Source: Adineta vaga (lineage: Eukaryota > Rotifera). From it: a DNA stretch of 64,000 bases. Below, one piece after another: positions 34,460-47,055 of the stretch (its first letter is position 1; each line of letters opens with the position of its first letter). The translations under genes were made by a program, and so were the position numbers. Under the pieces are notes generated by a model. It did not search any database. It worked only from the letters and a program-made list of their open reading frames with translations, and was not told the DNA's origin. The stretch is taken from NCBI GenBank assembly GCA_021613535.1, contig CP075493.1, positions 1,736,001 through 1,800,000 on the forward strand, given 5' to 3'.

Positions 34460-35107
34460 ATGGTAACAAATCCACATGTACAAAGTCGTGTGAAACATTT
34501 TGAACTTTTATTATCACGTGAAAAAGTTCTTCTTGAACGTCGATATGATCAAAATATTTCCACGTACAAAAAACTTGAACAAACAATTCGTCATGAGAGT
34601 AAGAAAATTCCAATTTGTAGTCGAAGAAAAGAATCCATTCCAATAGATGAACTTTATAATGAAGAAAATCGTCCAGAAAATCAACGAAAAAAACGTATTC
34701 ATTCATTTGATAATCCCTACAATAAGTCGACTACAAATCAAACACAATTTTCCAATGAAAAAACGTCTCCTTTCTTACCGAAATATCGTCGTTTATGTAC
34801 TAAAGCACATCGTTTACCTCCGATAACAGGAGCTTGTATTCCATCTACAGAAAAACGAATTCATCAACAAAGAATTCGTCAAAATGATAATGAAACAATC
34901 GATCGAGAAAGCGAAATTCTCAATGATTTAATAAAAGATATCAATGATCAATTATCCAAACGAACGACAACAGAAACAAACAAAGTCGATCGGCAAGTTC
35001 ATTCATTTATGGATACATTACCCGAATATAAAGGCTTGCAAAAAGGCTTTGATAATTTCGGTCCATCATCACTCTATTCAACTCGTGTCACAGTGGCCAT
35101 GAAATAA
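34460..35107 (+). CDS. Uncharacterised basic protein with N-terminal coiled coil
   Basis: Single exon, 215 residues. The N-terminal 50 residues are helical and charged (SRVKHFELLLSREKVLLERR). The middle is Arg/Lys/Pro/Asn-rich and probably disordered (RLPPITGACIPSTEKRIHQQ). The end has an acidic helix (ESEILNDLIKDINDQLSKR) and a closing segment TLPEYKGLQKGFDNFGPSSL. Codon use is like that of its neighbours, and the long open frame in AT-rich DNA supports a real gene. I recognise no domain. Low-complexity basic proteins of this shape occur among ciliary and sperm proteins, but that is only a guess. Confidence 0.6.
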   Translation: MVTNPHVQSRVKHFELLLSREKVLLERRYDQNISTYKKLEQTIRHESKKIPICSRRKESIPIDELYNEENRPENQRKKRIHSFDNPYNKSTTNQTQFSNEKTSPFLPKYRRLCTKAHRLPPITGACIPSTEKRIHQQRIRQNDNETIDRESEILNDLIKDINDQLSKRTTTETNKVDRQVHSFMDTLPEYKGLQKGFDNFGPSSLYSTRVTVAMK

Positions 35108-35340
35108 ATTCTTTCTTCTTTTTTTTTGTTGTTGTTGTTGAAAAAGAACATTGTATCTAGTCATCTGGTGAATTTCCTTTCAACATTGTTCTTTACATTC
35201 TTCTATAATTCCATTCTAATTAAAAAGTATTATTTTACTTCAATGAAAATAAATGTTAATTAAAATTTATTAGATTGAATCAAAAAGAAGTAAGATAAAG
35301 ATTATAGTGTCATTTGAATAACAACGTAGAAATCTATGTT

Positions 35341-37659
35341 TTAACATTGTCGAGCGAGATAAACACGTTTTTGACATTCATATATACGACGAATGTCATT
35401 ACGAAAATTAGCATTAAAAAATGAATAGATCAATGGATTACACTACAAGAAAAACATTACATACTTTGTTTATTTTTCAAGAAATCAGTTGTACTTACAG
35501 CACTATTGATATAATAAAGTAAAAATAGAACTTCACGAAATTCATTGGGTTTAATATTGAATAAAGTGATGATTATCGACGGTAAATACATTAGAATAAA
35601 GGTAGCTGTAACAATAAATAATGTTAATGTGGTTCGAATATTTGCTGCACGTTCTTGTTTTTGTTGTCGTTCAAAGATTTGATTGTTTTCAACATCGAAT
35701 GTTGAACCACGACATGTTGATATAATCGAATTTCGACCTACATCAGGTGATAATGAATGATGATTATTTAAATGTGTTGTCAATTGATGATGCGATGGTG
35801 ATGATGTTCTATTTAATTGTATACTTAGAGGATCTTCTACAATACAATGTTCTTCTGGTTCGGATGAATTGACTAGAAGAAAAAGAGAATGTATTAATTT
35901 CCGGATAACATTTTTGTTATTTCTAATTAAAAAAAGAAGTTAAATGAATCGAATGCATTCAAAGGACATACGACATGAACTAATTGTCAAATAATTTATC
36001 CTTACGAAATGAAACTTTTCGTGGATTTATTAAAACATCCGATGATCGTGGTTGTTGTCGAATTGATAGAGTATTACTTGATTTTCTTGCCATTGTTGGA
36101 TGAAGTAAATTCAATGATGGTGAAATATTTCCCAATGATTCATTATCATTCGAATGATTCTCTTTGATATTGATTTCATTTGAACAAATCGATGATGAAA
36201 CAACTTGTCCAGGTACTGTTAGAAATGGTGAATTTGAAGATCGTAAATGTGTTGATGTATGAAGTGAACTTTCTGTTGTTGATGATGATGATTGTTCTGT
36301 TCCACAATATGTTGTTGCAGCTATGGAATTGACTCTTGAACGTATTAAATTCGTTGGTGATGTTTCATCCCAAATTCCACTCGTAAAATATGTCATTGAT
36401 GTCATTGAAATTGCTGAATAACGTTTTCCACGTGCACCATTAATTTCTAGAATAATTTGTTCCGGTTTTTTCTTAATCATTAATGATTTTTCATGTAAAG
36501 AATATTTGAGTTTATGTTCATTACGATCATCATCATCATCATCGAATGATTGATGAAATTTTTGACAACAATAACAACATAAATAAACTAAAATAGAATG
36601 TCGATGAATACGTTGTCGATTTTGACCGGTTTTAATTAGATAAGATTGAAAAATTCTTTGATAAGTCGATATTTTTTTTGTACGTGTACGACGACGTTGA
36701 TAAATTGCATTATAAATAAATAAATACAAAATAAGGACAAGAATAATACATATGGCAAATAAAGTACTATGAAATATTCGATAAAGAATTAAAAATTTCG
36801 ACATATGAAGATCTATATCAAATAATAAAAGAATAAATATTTCAATAGAAATTGAATTTACATACTTAAACTAAATCTTGGACTACATTTTACATCCGTT
36901 ATATTTACAACTGCAAATGGTAATCTATCAACATTTGTGTTGATATGTTCAACATGTGTATAAACAATCGATTGATCTGTATGAGACGTTTCAAAAGATA
37001 ATTTATCGGAATGATTACTATGCAATTGAAGAACATGTTCAACAGTCGAATATTCACTCATAGGTATAATTGCTAAAAAAGAACGATAGGAACAATATTT
37101 ATTCGAATGTTTTCATTCAAAATTTTACCAAATAATGAACATAAAAAACCACAGAGAAGAACAATGATATGTGCACGACGAATTGTAATGATTTTATATA
37201 ATGGCCAACAGATACAAAAATATCGATCGAATGCAATAACTGTAATAAGAAATGTAGAATAGAGAACATGTGCATTGAGAAAACCATATAATTTGCATAT
37301 GAATTCATGTCGAATACCTAAAAAAGAGACGTTCATTTTGAAAATTATTTATCATTCATACCTGTTGTTGTTTGATATAAATCTAATGGTGCCAGAATTA
37401 AACAAATGATTAAATCAACAATGGCTAACATTTTAATGAAAAATGTACATGTTTTATTATCATTTCGATTAATATAAACATAAAGAACGAGAAGATTACC
37501 AGTTGAACCAAAAACAATTGTAATGATTAAAACGAACCAAACAGAAATAAATATGAATAAATGTAAGAGATGAATATGATCATTATTTTCAATCGATGTT
37601 TCATTCAACATAGGAGATGATGTTGAAAATATTGATGGATAATAGAAGAGTGTTCCCAT
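35341..37659 (-). CDS. Class A GPCR with very long third intracellular loop
   Basis: Rhodopsin-like receptor in about seven exons. Start is the ATG at 37659 (MGTLFYYPSIFSTS); an upstream TTG is not used. TM1 FVLIITIVFGSTGNLLVLYV, TM2 IKMLAIVDLIICLILAPLDL, TM3 LYGFLNAHVLYSTFLITVIA ending FDRYFCICWPLY (DRY motif), TM4 AHIIVLLCGFLCSLF, a long extracellular loop with N-glycan sites, TM5 FAICIILVLILYLFIYN, TM6 TLTLFIVTATFILMYLPSII, TM7 INSA-CNPLIYSFFNANFR. The third loop is about 300 residues and Ser/Asp-rich. The splice from NPRKVSF uses GTAAGG (about 36008) to keep frame with LNSSEPEEH; staying in the ORF instead would meet a stop. Ligand unknown. Confidence 0.82.
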
Positions 37660-40233
37660 TATAGTGAACAAAATATTATGTCTAAAAAAAGAGACATTAA
37701 ATAAACGAAAAGATAAGACTAATGTTTTATTTTCTTCTTCTGTCGTTGTTTTCTCTACTTGTCATGTGGTTTAATTATATTAACTAATAGAAAAATTCTG
37801 TTTTTTTTTCTTTCTCAACTTGCTCACACTGAGAGATAGAGTAGTTAATACTTCCATGAAACAAAGCACGCAATATCATGTCGCTATCTCTCTAATTAAA
37901 ATAGTAGTAGTAGTAGTAGTACGATCAATGGTGTTACTATTTGAAAGTCAATTATAATCAAAAGAAAAATACAATGAACGTAATATGATAACTTTTCTTT
38001 CATCTAATAGAAGAAAGTAAACTCAAATGAGACTTGATAGAGCGAAAAAAAAGTTGACTAATAGATTAAAATAACTTCGTATATATATATTTATATTCAC
38101 GTTCTTAAACGCTCGGGAAATAAAGATAATTGACTTCTTAGAACCTAGTGAATCTCTGTCTTTAATATTTTATTCAAATAAACTCTATTCTATGCATCAA
38201 AGATGAATATATATGTGTGTGTGTGTGTGTGAAGGAGAAAAAAAAAGAAAAAGAAAAAATTCATTCGGAAATTCAATTATTCTCTTTTTCTTTTCATCTT
38301 GAAGGCGTTTCTATTCATGCAAAATATAATCTTTATTTCACATATACAATTCTAAATAAGAAAATCTTACCAGTCCATGACAAGCAAGTCAGACAGTAAG
38401 GGAGATTATCTGCTGTTGACATAATCATTTTCTTTAGTTAAGAAAATAATCAACAAACACTCGAGGTCATAGTTATATTAGACAAAAATCACACACGCAC
38501 ATCAAATACAGTATTACTTTCTGAAACAAACGTAAAAGATCTTCTTTGAAAGAAAGAAGAGCAAGTGGAAAATCGCTTTTCTTCTTTTTCTTTCTTTATA
38601 TCAACATTAATCTTTCATCATATCATCAACTCAATAGGCAACATGTCATTTTTTCCCCTCTATCCTTTAGATTTCTAACAAGAAAATCATCCGTTTGAGT
38701 CTGAATAAAAGTAGTTGAATATGAATGACTAAGATGCTTTCAATAGAATCTTTATGATGAACAAAACAATAAACTAAATGAATTTTCCTAATAAAAATGA
38801 AAGACAAAGAAAAGTTACCCAGTAGTGAAATAATATGTCAAAAGGAATAAGATTATCAATTATAATAATAGAAAAATGTTTTTTAATGGAACTATATATA
38901 TATATATAACAGTAAACTCTATTCTTCGAAATAAATAACGAATTAAATTTGAAAAATAAAGAAAGAATAGAATAATTTATAGAAGCTAAATATAACGAGA
39001 CAGTATCATGAAATGTAGGATGTACTTATATTAACTTGATCTCTGATGACAACTATGAGTAGGAACGTTGATGAAGAACATGTGTTGAACGAAAATAATA
39101 AACTTACATCTATGAATAAGAAGTATGTGATCATGAGAAATCGAAGATTAAGTAATGCTTTTTAGTTACTCATGCACACACTTGAATAAGTTAATAAACT
39201 AATGCATCAATACAAGATTGAATGAATAGGAAAAAAGAGTTCATTCGAGATTAATTCTCAATGAAATATATCATTTGTTAACATAAAGAATAGGTTTACA
39301 TTTCTATTCTCAATTTAAAAAAATACATAGATAAACGAAGAAATTATATACCATTAATTTTCTTTCTCTCTCTATCTAATGATATATTATCGTAGAAAAA
39401 TATCTAACATGCAAATGAGATCTTCCAACGATGTAGACAAGAATTAAAATAATAAAGAAAATGAGATTATATTTCCATTCTATTATCGGGAACAAAAGAA
39501 ATATTTCTTTATCTATTCTTTTCAACAAATCTTATAAGGTGTTATTTATTCAAATTCATCATATATATATATATATAGTTAGGTGTCAAACATATTTACC
39601 TGAAGATTCAAAAATGAAAAACTGTCAGTGAATTTTTGATTAAATTATTTGACTATAAGCACAATGTCAAAGATGCCCTATATTAAAGACTAAATTGTAA
39701 AAGACTTTAGTTTATATTTCTATCAATTGAATTTTCCGACACATGATTTTGTTTTTCTTTCAATTAAATAATAAAACAAAAGACTCACACTGTAGAATAA
39801 ACAGAAGCAAAAGCAAGAATTCAATTGCGTGTTACAATCAAATAGTATTCAATGAGTTTATGATTAAATTCTATATTAGTTTTTCATACTAACATTACAA
39901 TTCATTTCTATGATTTTATCATCAGAAACATTACATAGTCAACAAATGATTAGAAACATAGGAGATGTTCTATAACATCAAAGATTGTATCAATCAATCA
40001 AGACAATATATCTATTCAATCGATTTATCATCAGTAATTTATTTGCATATATGTTTTGACATTGTTATTCATTAATCAAGAAAGCAAAGTTCACTTTTTG
40101 TTGTTGTTGTTTTTTTTTATTCTAACGCTAAGATCGTGATAAAAAATGAAAATTTTTTAACAAAAAAAAAAGAAAACGGAATAACTGAGAATATAGATCT
40201 ACTAGTGCATCATACATGAAAAAGAAAAACATA
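37660..40233. other. Intergenic, about 2.6 kb, with microsatellites
   Basis: AT-rich. Simple repeats: (AGT)n near 37905-37920, (TG)n at 38213-38231, (TA)n near 38892-38908 and 39561-39577. No coding or RNA gene seen. Confidence 0.5.
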
Positions 40234-41729
40234 TTAGATCTTTGTTGATGTTTCTTGTGACTAAAATAAACATCAAAGAAAATTAGAAGTAATTCATTAA
40301 AAATAATGACTTACTTCTGGTTCAAATAGACCATCTTCATCGAAATGATTTTCTTCTTTTGAAACTTTTAGATGAAATAAAAAATCAACATGAAACATTT
40401 CAATAACAAAGGAAAACTTATAAAATAGATTATGTACCTGTTGATTTTTCAGTTGATGAACTTGTTCGTTCTAATGATGTATCATCATGTCCATCGATTT
40501 TTTCACGTTTAAGTGATTCATTGACATGTGTTTTACCTACTGTTTCAAGATCTAAATATATATATGTAAACAAATCGTTTGAAAAATCTTGATAAAACTT
40601 TAACATACTGAGATTACGAACGACGTATGTGAAAATTGTTGTTTCAATATCAGAAGCACCATCAATAACGCAGGAATACATACGTTCAGTCATATTACGA
40701 TCAAGTGTTAATTCAATTGAATAATCATTTGTTGATTTAGGGAAGATTCGACGAAGTCGATCACCTTTATATTGATTTGTAGTTAAATAATGATTGATAA
40801 CAAGATTATTTTCAACAGCATCACCAACAACCCAAAATACATTTGTTGGACCTAGAATAATGAACCATGTTTGATTTAATCAATGAAAACAAAACAAAAA
40901 AAGGGTTTTTCTTCTTACGATTGTATGATTTGACAACGCATTGAAGAAATGCTGTTTGATAAGCATCAATGATTGTCGGTGAAGTAGTACGCATAGCCGT
41001 AAAACAAGGTAATGTACCAGGATTTGAATGACATAAACGTGCACCTGAAAAAAGAGAATTGATCGAAAGATTTCAAAAGAAAACAACATACCAGTTAAAT
41101 TAAGATTGTAGGTAAGAGATGTTTTTTTCAATTCATCTTTGATAAGTAAAAGTTCCATTTGTTCAATTGGATCGGTCGGTATTGGACGAATAACACAACG
41201 ATAAATACCGCTATCATCAACGTTCACATATGGTAATAAGATTGAGGCATCGATGATATCAGTTTCATTCAAATTCTTTGAATATGGTGTTAAACTTGTA
41301 ACAAAACGAAGAACAGTTGGACGAACTGGTGGATAAACTGGATAGATTTTGATATCCATTGTTTTTTGTGGATCAGAGTACCACCATTCAACAATTGAAC
41401 CTTGAAGAAAATCAATGACGAACTTTTTTTTAAAAACAAAAAAAAAAGAGAATTTCATTCGCTTACGTTTTGAACGAGCAACATGACATGGTAAAACAAG
41501 ACTATTGCTTGATGTATGTAAAGGAACTGGATTAGTTGTTGATGGTGCAAGATAACAGGGTGCATCTTTATCATCGGTTGATGTTAATTCATTACAAAAT
41601 AACGCAGTTGATGATAAAAACTAATGAAAATCATTGCGAATTATATTTTATATTAAAACATACAAAGATTCTTACTGTAATTATAAAAACAAAAGAGCAC
41701 AAGTTAAAATGGCGGTAAGTTATAGACAT
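40234..41729 (-). CDS. Secreted protein with Ig-like domain(s), possibly FAM187-like
   Basis: About eight exons; start ATG at 41729, stop at 40234. A signal peptide (NLCSFVFIITFLSSTALFC) is formed across the first splice. The first Ig-like domain has LVLPCHVARS, IVEWWYSDP and the diagnostic VNVDDSGIYRCVIRP (D-x-G-x-Y-x-C). A second, weaker Ig-like part has TAFLQCVV, VFWVVGD, SIELTLDRNMTERMYSCVID. The tail is acidic and hydrophilic with no clear TM segment. The order Cys-rich lead, LPCH, W-Y, DSGIYRC resembles FAM187-type proteins, but this is tentative. The last exon (SQETSTKI) is joined by a donor GTAAGT after FEPE; reading through gives only five more residues. Confidence 0.65.
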
Positions 41730-42983
41730 TTTGTTTTCGTCTAATCTGTATGTTGGACTAGTAAGAAGTGAAACGAACGAAAAGAAATTTCAGTAAAAAT
41801 ACCTAGGGTGATTACATGTACTTTCATATCAAACATAAACAAAGAAGATATATGTATATATCGATTTAGAATAGATGTATATCGTTCTATCTAAACATAT
41901 ATCTAGGGTTTGATATATATACTATATTTTTCGATCGATCGTTTTCATGTAGAAAAAGATGTCCGTCGGAAACTTTTGGAAGAAGAAATAATAGAGATGT
42001 TTTTATATTAAAATCTATTCAATGGTTTCCAGAATTCAATGAAAAACATCAAAAACTTCCTTTGAGATTTCAAAATATATGTTGAAAATTCTCTATTTTA
42101 TTTGTATTTGCATGAGTCATTAGAAAACAATGCGTATGAAAATATATTATGTGAGTAATCACACCTGTATATTTATCATAAAAAAAACGAGCTTAATCCT
42201 TTTTCTATGCAAATCAAATTGACTAAAAAGATCACACTTCGTCTTCTTTCTTTGTCGCGTATTTCATTGATAACGGTCTTTGATTTTCGATAGAAAAAAA
42301 AAGAAAATTCCATATGTTTCACCGGAGGAGAAATCTCTCAATCGATTCATTGCAAACACTTGAATAAAGTTTTCTTTTTTTTTCGCAACTACGCATGGTC
42401 ACTTTTTTACATCTACGTTTGTACCCGAATGACAATGATTATTAATCGATGCATTCATGCCATCCAGTAAAAAAATGTTTGTCATTCTTAGGAAAGAACA
42501 GATACAATCAAGTACATTTGAACATGGTTAACCAGAATTGCAATGATTTTAATGAAAAAATTCTCTTCGATCGTTTCTTTTTCTTTTCTGATTCTTAAAA
42601 TAATTGCTGAAGTCTTATAATCATTTTCTTTTCGATCGTGTATATATATATACATATACGTTCGTCAGCCCACGATACTCTATTTATTTGTCCATATCGT
42701 CAAGAGGTCGAAAAAGGTTTGATTAATTGAACATGATCGTCATGTTGCTCAATAAACACCTTTTGAAGGTTGATGCCAATACTTCATTGAATGTTTCTTT
42801 TCTCCCGAATCGAAACGAAGAATTTCATTTCTTCTCTTCGCTCTTTTTTCTTTCTTCTTTCAGTCAATCAAAAGAGTGACATTCTTTTTCTCTTAATATT
42901 GGAGAGTGAGAGAGAAGAGAGAAAAGGAAAAGGTTGAATTCTTATTATTTTCTTTTTTTTTGTTGAATAGATTGAAATCAGTC
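41730..42983. other. Intergenic between divergent Ig-domain and four-TM genes
   Basis: AT-rich, (TA)n near 42640-42653, and CT-rich tracts near 42800-42870. The right end has TTGAATAG shortly before the four-TM ATG, a candidate trans-splice acceptor at about 42970. Confidence 0.45.
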
Positions 42984-43711
42984 ATGTTTTTTCTTATTAC
43001 TTTCGGTTGGCATGTTGCAGCTAGTTTTGCATTTCTTCTTGCAATTTTAACACCCAATTGGATAACTGTTCAAATATTGCCAACATGGAAAAATCTTTTT
43101 CTTCAACGAGGTATTTTCTATGTATGTGATTTAACAGGAAAGAATAGCACATATGAAACAACTCAATGTACTTCGATTATTGGTATTGATACCACTATGA
43201 ATTCAACAGGTAGATGGGATTATAGTAAGTATTCGATTTTGTTAGTATATTATTTCTCATTTGAACTTATATTTGATAGAAATTGCAACTGCATCAGCAT
43301 CAGTTGCCATTGCTTGTGCAGGTATTAGCGTGATTATTATCTGGTTATGTGGTATTTATTTTAATATTCATCGAAAAAGATCTTGGAGATTATGTATACT
43401 TGTTACGATTTCGATTTTATTATTTATAACTTGTAAGTTGAGAATTATTCAATGGATTTATTCTCAATTAATTCGTTTTAGTTTGTGCATCGTTCGTTGT
43501 TTGGATTTTACTCATTTCGGAAACACTTGTCATCGGTTATAAAGTTGATCGTTCAATTTTTCGTTGGCCTATGTGGTTAGCTGTCGGTGCAACAGGTGGT
43601 TATTTAATGGCATTTATGACAACATTGATTCATCTTTGTTCGTTGGCTTGTCGTCGACGTAAAAATCCTGATCAATATAAACTATCTGAACTGACAAGAA
43701 ATCAATTTTAA
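42984..43711 (+). CDS. Claudin/PMP22-like four-TM protein, paralogue 1
   Basis: 207 residues in three exons (42984-43224, 43280-43432, 43482-43711). TM1 TFGWHVAASFAFLLAILTPN then W; extracellular loop with RGIFYVCDLTGKNSTYETTQC (a G-[IL]-F/W-xxC feature and later Cys as in claudin-type loops); TM2 ASVAIACAGISVIIIWLCGI; TM3 CILVTISILLFIT...FVVWILLISETLVIG; TM4 WLAVGATGGYLMAFMTTLIH; basic tail RRRKNPDQYKLSEL. It shares both intron positions and phases with the paralogues at 43828-44466 and 47635-48365. Role in junctions or membranes is inferred from fold only. Confidence 0.72.
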
Positions 43712-43827
43712 CAATTCATCCGAATTTTTCTGCTTTCTTTTTTTATTTCTTTACAATCAAATAAAAAGACATTAATCAATATGGACGGATCGAATGATGT
43801 TTACGCACGAACATATAGATTCGATTT

Positions 43828-44466
43828 TCAACAATTTTTACAAATAGCGATTATGTAAATGAAAAATGTATAAAAATAAGAACCCGATGCACCAATATTA
43901 ATCCATAATGAAAAACCAAAATCTTTCAGACGTATGTCTTTTATATTAGTATCATTTTGATGTAGATTTGTTGTTAACATAATTGCCCAAACAATACATG
44001 AAAGGAGAACTAAAAATCGAGAATAAAAGGAAGACTTTCAGATATTTAAAAATAGAACTATTACATACAGCTTAATAAAATACAAAGTATTGTTAAAACA
44101 AGTAACCATTTTGAACCAATATCACCGGAAAATCGTTGAATATACCATGAACTAAGAACTAAACTGATTAGACTTAATCCGGCACATGCAACCGCTGCTG
44201 AAGCAGCAATTAATGGTAAAACTAAAGAAGAAAATCATTTTATTCATAAATATGATTCAAAGTATTATACTTTTTTCAATTGATATTTGCCCTGAAATGG
44301 GCACAAGTGTCCAACGACATGCATATGGATTTGTATTACATATTTCAAAAACATTTCGTTTTGTTTGCAAATTTGGTGCTGTATACCAATTTGGAATCAG
44401 CACAGCTGCAATAAATACGAACGTTGCAATTAGTAAAGTATGATGTCCATGTAAAGCTAACGACAT
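43828..44466 (-). CDS. Claudin/PMP22-like four-TM protein, paralogue 2
   Basis: Convergent with paralogue 1, only about 116 bp between stops. Three exons; start at 44466 (MSLALHGHHTLLIATFVFIA) is chosen because it aligns with the starts of its paralogues. Loop NVFEICNTNPYACRW; TM2 LIAASAAVACAGLSLISLVL; TM3 WLLVLTILCILLS...CIVWAIMLTTN; TM4 LWINIGASGSYFYTFFIYII; ends CKNC. It is the most divergent of the three, shorter in the loop and tail. Intron phases match those of paralogue 1. Confidence 0.68.
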
Positions 44467-45087
44467 ATTCTCGTCTTTGAATTCAACTAAAAAGAATGCA
44501 AAGTTCTCTAGTGTCAATCTCTTTCCTTTTTTCTTTTTGTTTTAACGTTGTGTTAATGTCACTAAGCAAAACACCATTTTCTCTTCTATAATCTAGTCAC
44601 GACATTTTATCTCTTCTTTTTTTTTGTGTCATTTTCCCGTCGATGAAATTGGTTTAGAAGTAGGAAGAGAGAAAAGAATCTAATCCAAACAGTGTGTATA
44701 CCTATGAGCATTCTTTTTCTTTCCTTCCATTTCTTTTGGACGGATATATAATATTTGTTTGGTCATGCGAATTTCTTCCGATGTTGTTCGAAGATGAAAC
44801 AGATGTTCATGTCAGTCGAGAAAGGATTTTCCAGGATTGAAGTAGGATCTTTTGATTGAATATGACTCATCTTTTTTTTTCTTCTAATGTAACATTATCA
44901 ATGAAATATTCCACGAGGAAGTGACAAATATAAAGATACTAATTATATCTTTGAGGAAGAAAAAACAAGAGCAATTAGTCATCAGCAGAAAATTCTCATT
45001 TGCATATCTGAGACGGCATTTCAATTAGTATTACTTTTAAAAAAAAACTACGCAATTCGAATGAATCATCATCATGTCTGTGAAGTT
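44467..45087. other. Intergenic
   Basis: Upstream of four-TM paralogue 2 and 3' of the FMO gene, both minus strand. CT-rich tracts only. Confidence 0.4.
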
Positions 45088-47055
45088 TTATTCGTAATTT
45101 GTTTTGGGTTGAAAAATAGTTTTTGATACATAATCTTTGGCTGGACCTTTGACGGTATATGTTATTTGAAATTGAGATAAATTGATTCCATTAAATGCAA
45201 ATGAATATGAAACTGAATAATGATCTTGACTACATAAATGTTCACCAGTAGCAATCCAACTAGTTGACGATGTTTGTTTTGGTTGAAAATCAATTTTATG
45301 AAATAATGAAGCACGTTGGTTATTTTCATTTACAAAATAAACAGTTAAAACATCGTTTTTTTCATCATAATTATAAATATATTTTTGTGTAATATCTAAT
45401 GGTATTTGAGATGATAATGTTAATTTTCCTTGTTCTTTATAGAGTAATTCTGCAGATTGAGAGAATAGAAATTGTGCTTGGCCATGTACTGTACCGTCCG
45501 ATGGTTTTCCTATTAATATACGTTCAAATGTCCATGTACTATCATGAAGTGCTCGAAAAACGGCACCAGCAATAAAACGACCTGAATTTGCTTCTTCACA
45601 TAAACGATTCATTTCATCCATTACAGATTGATCAGGACTATTCGGATGATATTGGGCTGGAATAACAATATCACTAGAATTCGAAGATGTTAACAAATCA
45701 ATTTCTTTGGCTAGACCATTAAGAACACCAACATAATCACTATGTGGAAATTGTGGTCGAGGTTGTTGAGCACGTATACGTTGTTCTACTTCTAAACCAA
45801 TCTGTTGTGTAGTTATTGAAGGAAGAGATAAGAGGCCAGCAAATGTTGAAGCAACCCACCGAGCTTGTAATTCAATGATGGCCCAAAATGTGCCACGATA
45901 CATACCAACAAAAGCAAGATTTGGTAGTGTCGGATGAAAAACACTACGATGAAGAATTAAAGGACAAAAAAGATCGTCAGATTTATAGGATAAATTTTCA
46001 AGAATATCTTTGGAAAAATAATCAAAACATGGTCGATATCCCGTACATAAAATCAAAATATCATTACAGGTAGTTGGAAATCGAAATCCATTGTTTAATT
46101 TCAATGTTCCATCGGCATCTATTTCCATCAATCGTCCTTCTTGTAAAATGATTTTACCGGCTCGAGTCCACTGAGCATACATGTCTGAAATAACAATAAG
46201 TGCTGGTTTTTCATCGTTCGCATCGTTTATCATCGACGATTTTTGATTATTTCCCGTAGTTGCTCGTAAGTTTTGGTTAATTTTCTTATTTTCATCTGTC
46301 GTTCGAATGATAGTCTCTTCATCTGATGTTCGTATTGATCGACGATTATAAACGAAATCAATTGGAAGAAAACATGAAACAGGATCAGAAGATTTCAATG
46401 GAATCAAACGTGGTACAGACCAAAACCTGTGTGGAACAATATGAATAATATGTTTGGCACTTGTTGCCATATCAGCAGCAATTTCTGCAGCGCTCATTGA
46501 TCCACCGACAATAATTACTCGTTTATCATGTACTTGATCCGATGAATGATAATCTGAACTATGTATTATTTTACCAGGAAATGATGATAAATTCATAATC
46601 TTATCCGATATATGTGGTGAACTAAAGAAACCTGAAGCAATAATAACAAAATCAAATTCTTCAACTGTCATCGAATTGTCTTGAGCACATAATTGAATTT
46701 TCCATTTATTATTAAAACGAGAGATATTCGTCACATGAGTATTGAATCGAAAAACATCGTTGGGTAATGATTGTTGAATATAATTTGATAGATATGTATA
46801 AACTTCTTCTTGACTTGGAAATAGTGATGTATCGTTAGGCCAAGAATAATCTGATAAAGCTGTTGAAAATTTTGAAATATTTGTTCGCATTGATTTCCAA
46901 CAGGGTCTTAAATTTGAATTCCACATACCGCCAAGATCCGATGCTTTTTCGAATACAATTGGTTGAATACCAACTCGATACATATTAACTGCTGACACAA
47001 GACCAGATACACCAGCACCAATAATAGCGACACATTTGCTTGTATCTTTTGACAT
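45088..47055 (-). CDS. Flavin-containing monooxygenase fused to a DUF6314 domain, intronless
   Basis: 655 residues in one exon. The N-terminal part is an FMO: FAD-binding CVAIIGAGVSGLVSAVNMYR, then GIQPIVFEKASDLGGMWN, the second Rossmann site RVIIVGGSMSAAEIAADMA (GGSMSA in place of GxGxxG), and the C-terminal FMO landmark ILILCTGYRPCFDYF. It should use NADPH and O2 to oxygenate soft nucleophiles, as in the family. Residues about 500-650 form a DUF6314-like lipocalin-type domain: FIAGAVFRALHDSTWTFERI, GTVHGQAQFLF, DVLTVYFV, LFHKIDFQ, WIATGEHLCSQDHY, FQITYTVKGPAKDY. This fusion is known mainly from fungi and bacteria. A long single exon amid intron-rich genes supports horizontal acquisition. 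Substrate unknown. Confidence 0.87.
   Translation of the reverse strand: MSKDTSKCVAIIGAGVSGLVSAVNMYRVGIQPIVFEKASDLGGMWNSNLRPCWKSMRTNISKFSTALSDYSWPNDTSLFPSQEEVYTYLSNYIQQSLPNDVFRFNTHVTNISRFNNKWKIQLCAQDNSMTVEEFDFVIIASGFFSSPHISDKIMNLSSFPGKIIHSSDYHSSDQVHDKRVIIVGGSMSAAEIAADMATSAKHIIHIVPHRFWSVPRLIPLKSSDPVSCFLPIDFVYNRRSIRTSDEETIIRTTDENKKINQNLRATTGNNQKSSMINDANDEKPALIVISDMYAQWTRAGKIILQEGRLMEIDADGTLKLNNGFRFPTTCNDILILCTGYRPCFDYFSKDILENLSYKSDDLFCPLILHRSVFHPTLPNLAFVGMYRGTFWAIIELQARWVASTFAGLLSLPSITTQQIGLEVEQRIRAQQPRPQFPHSDYVGVLNGLAKEIDLLTSSNSSDIVIPAQYHPNSPDQSVMDEMNRLCEEANSGRFIAGAVFRALHDSTWTFERILIGKPSDGTVHGQAQFLFSQSAELLYKEQGKLTLSSQIPLDITQKYIYNYDEKNDVLTVYFVNENNQRASLFHKIDFQPKQTSSTSWIATGEHLCSQDHYSVSYSFAFNGINLSQFQITYTVKGPAKDYVSKTIFQPKTNYE

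Noticed and set aside
37905-38231. Possible CRISPR-like or satellite array
   Set aside because: Only short (AGT)n and (TG)n microsatellites; no spacer-repeat structure, and the genome is eukaryotic.
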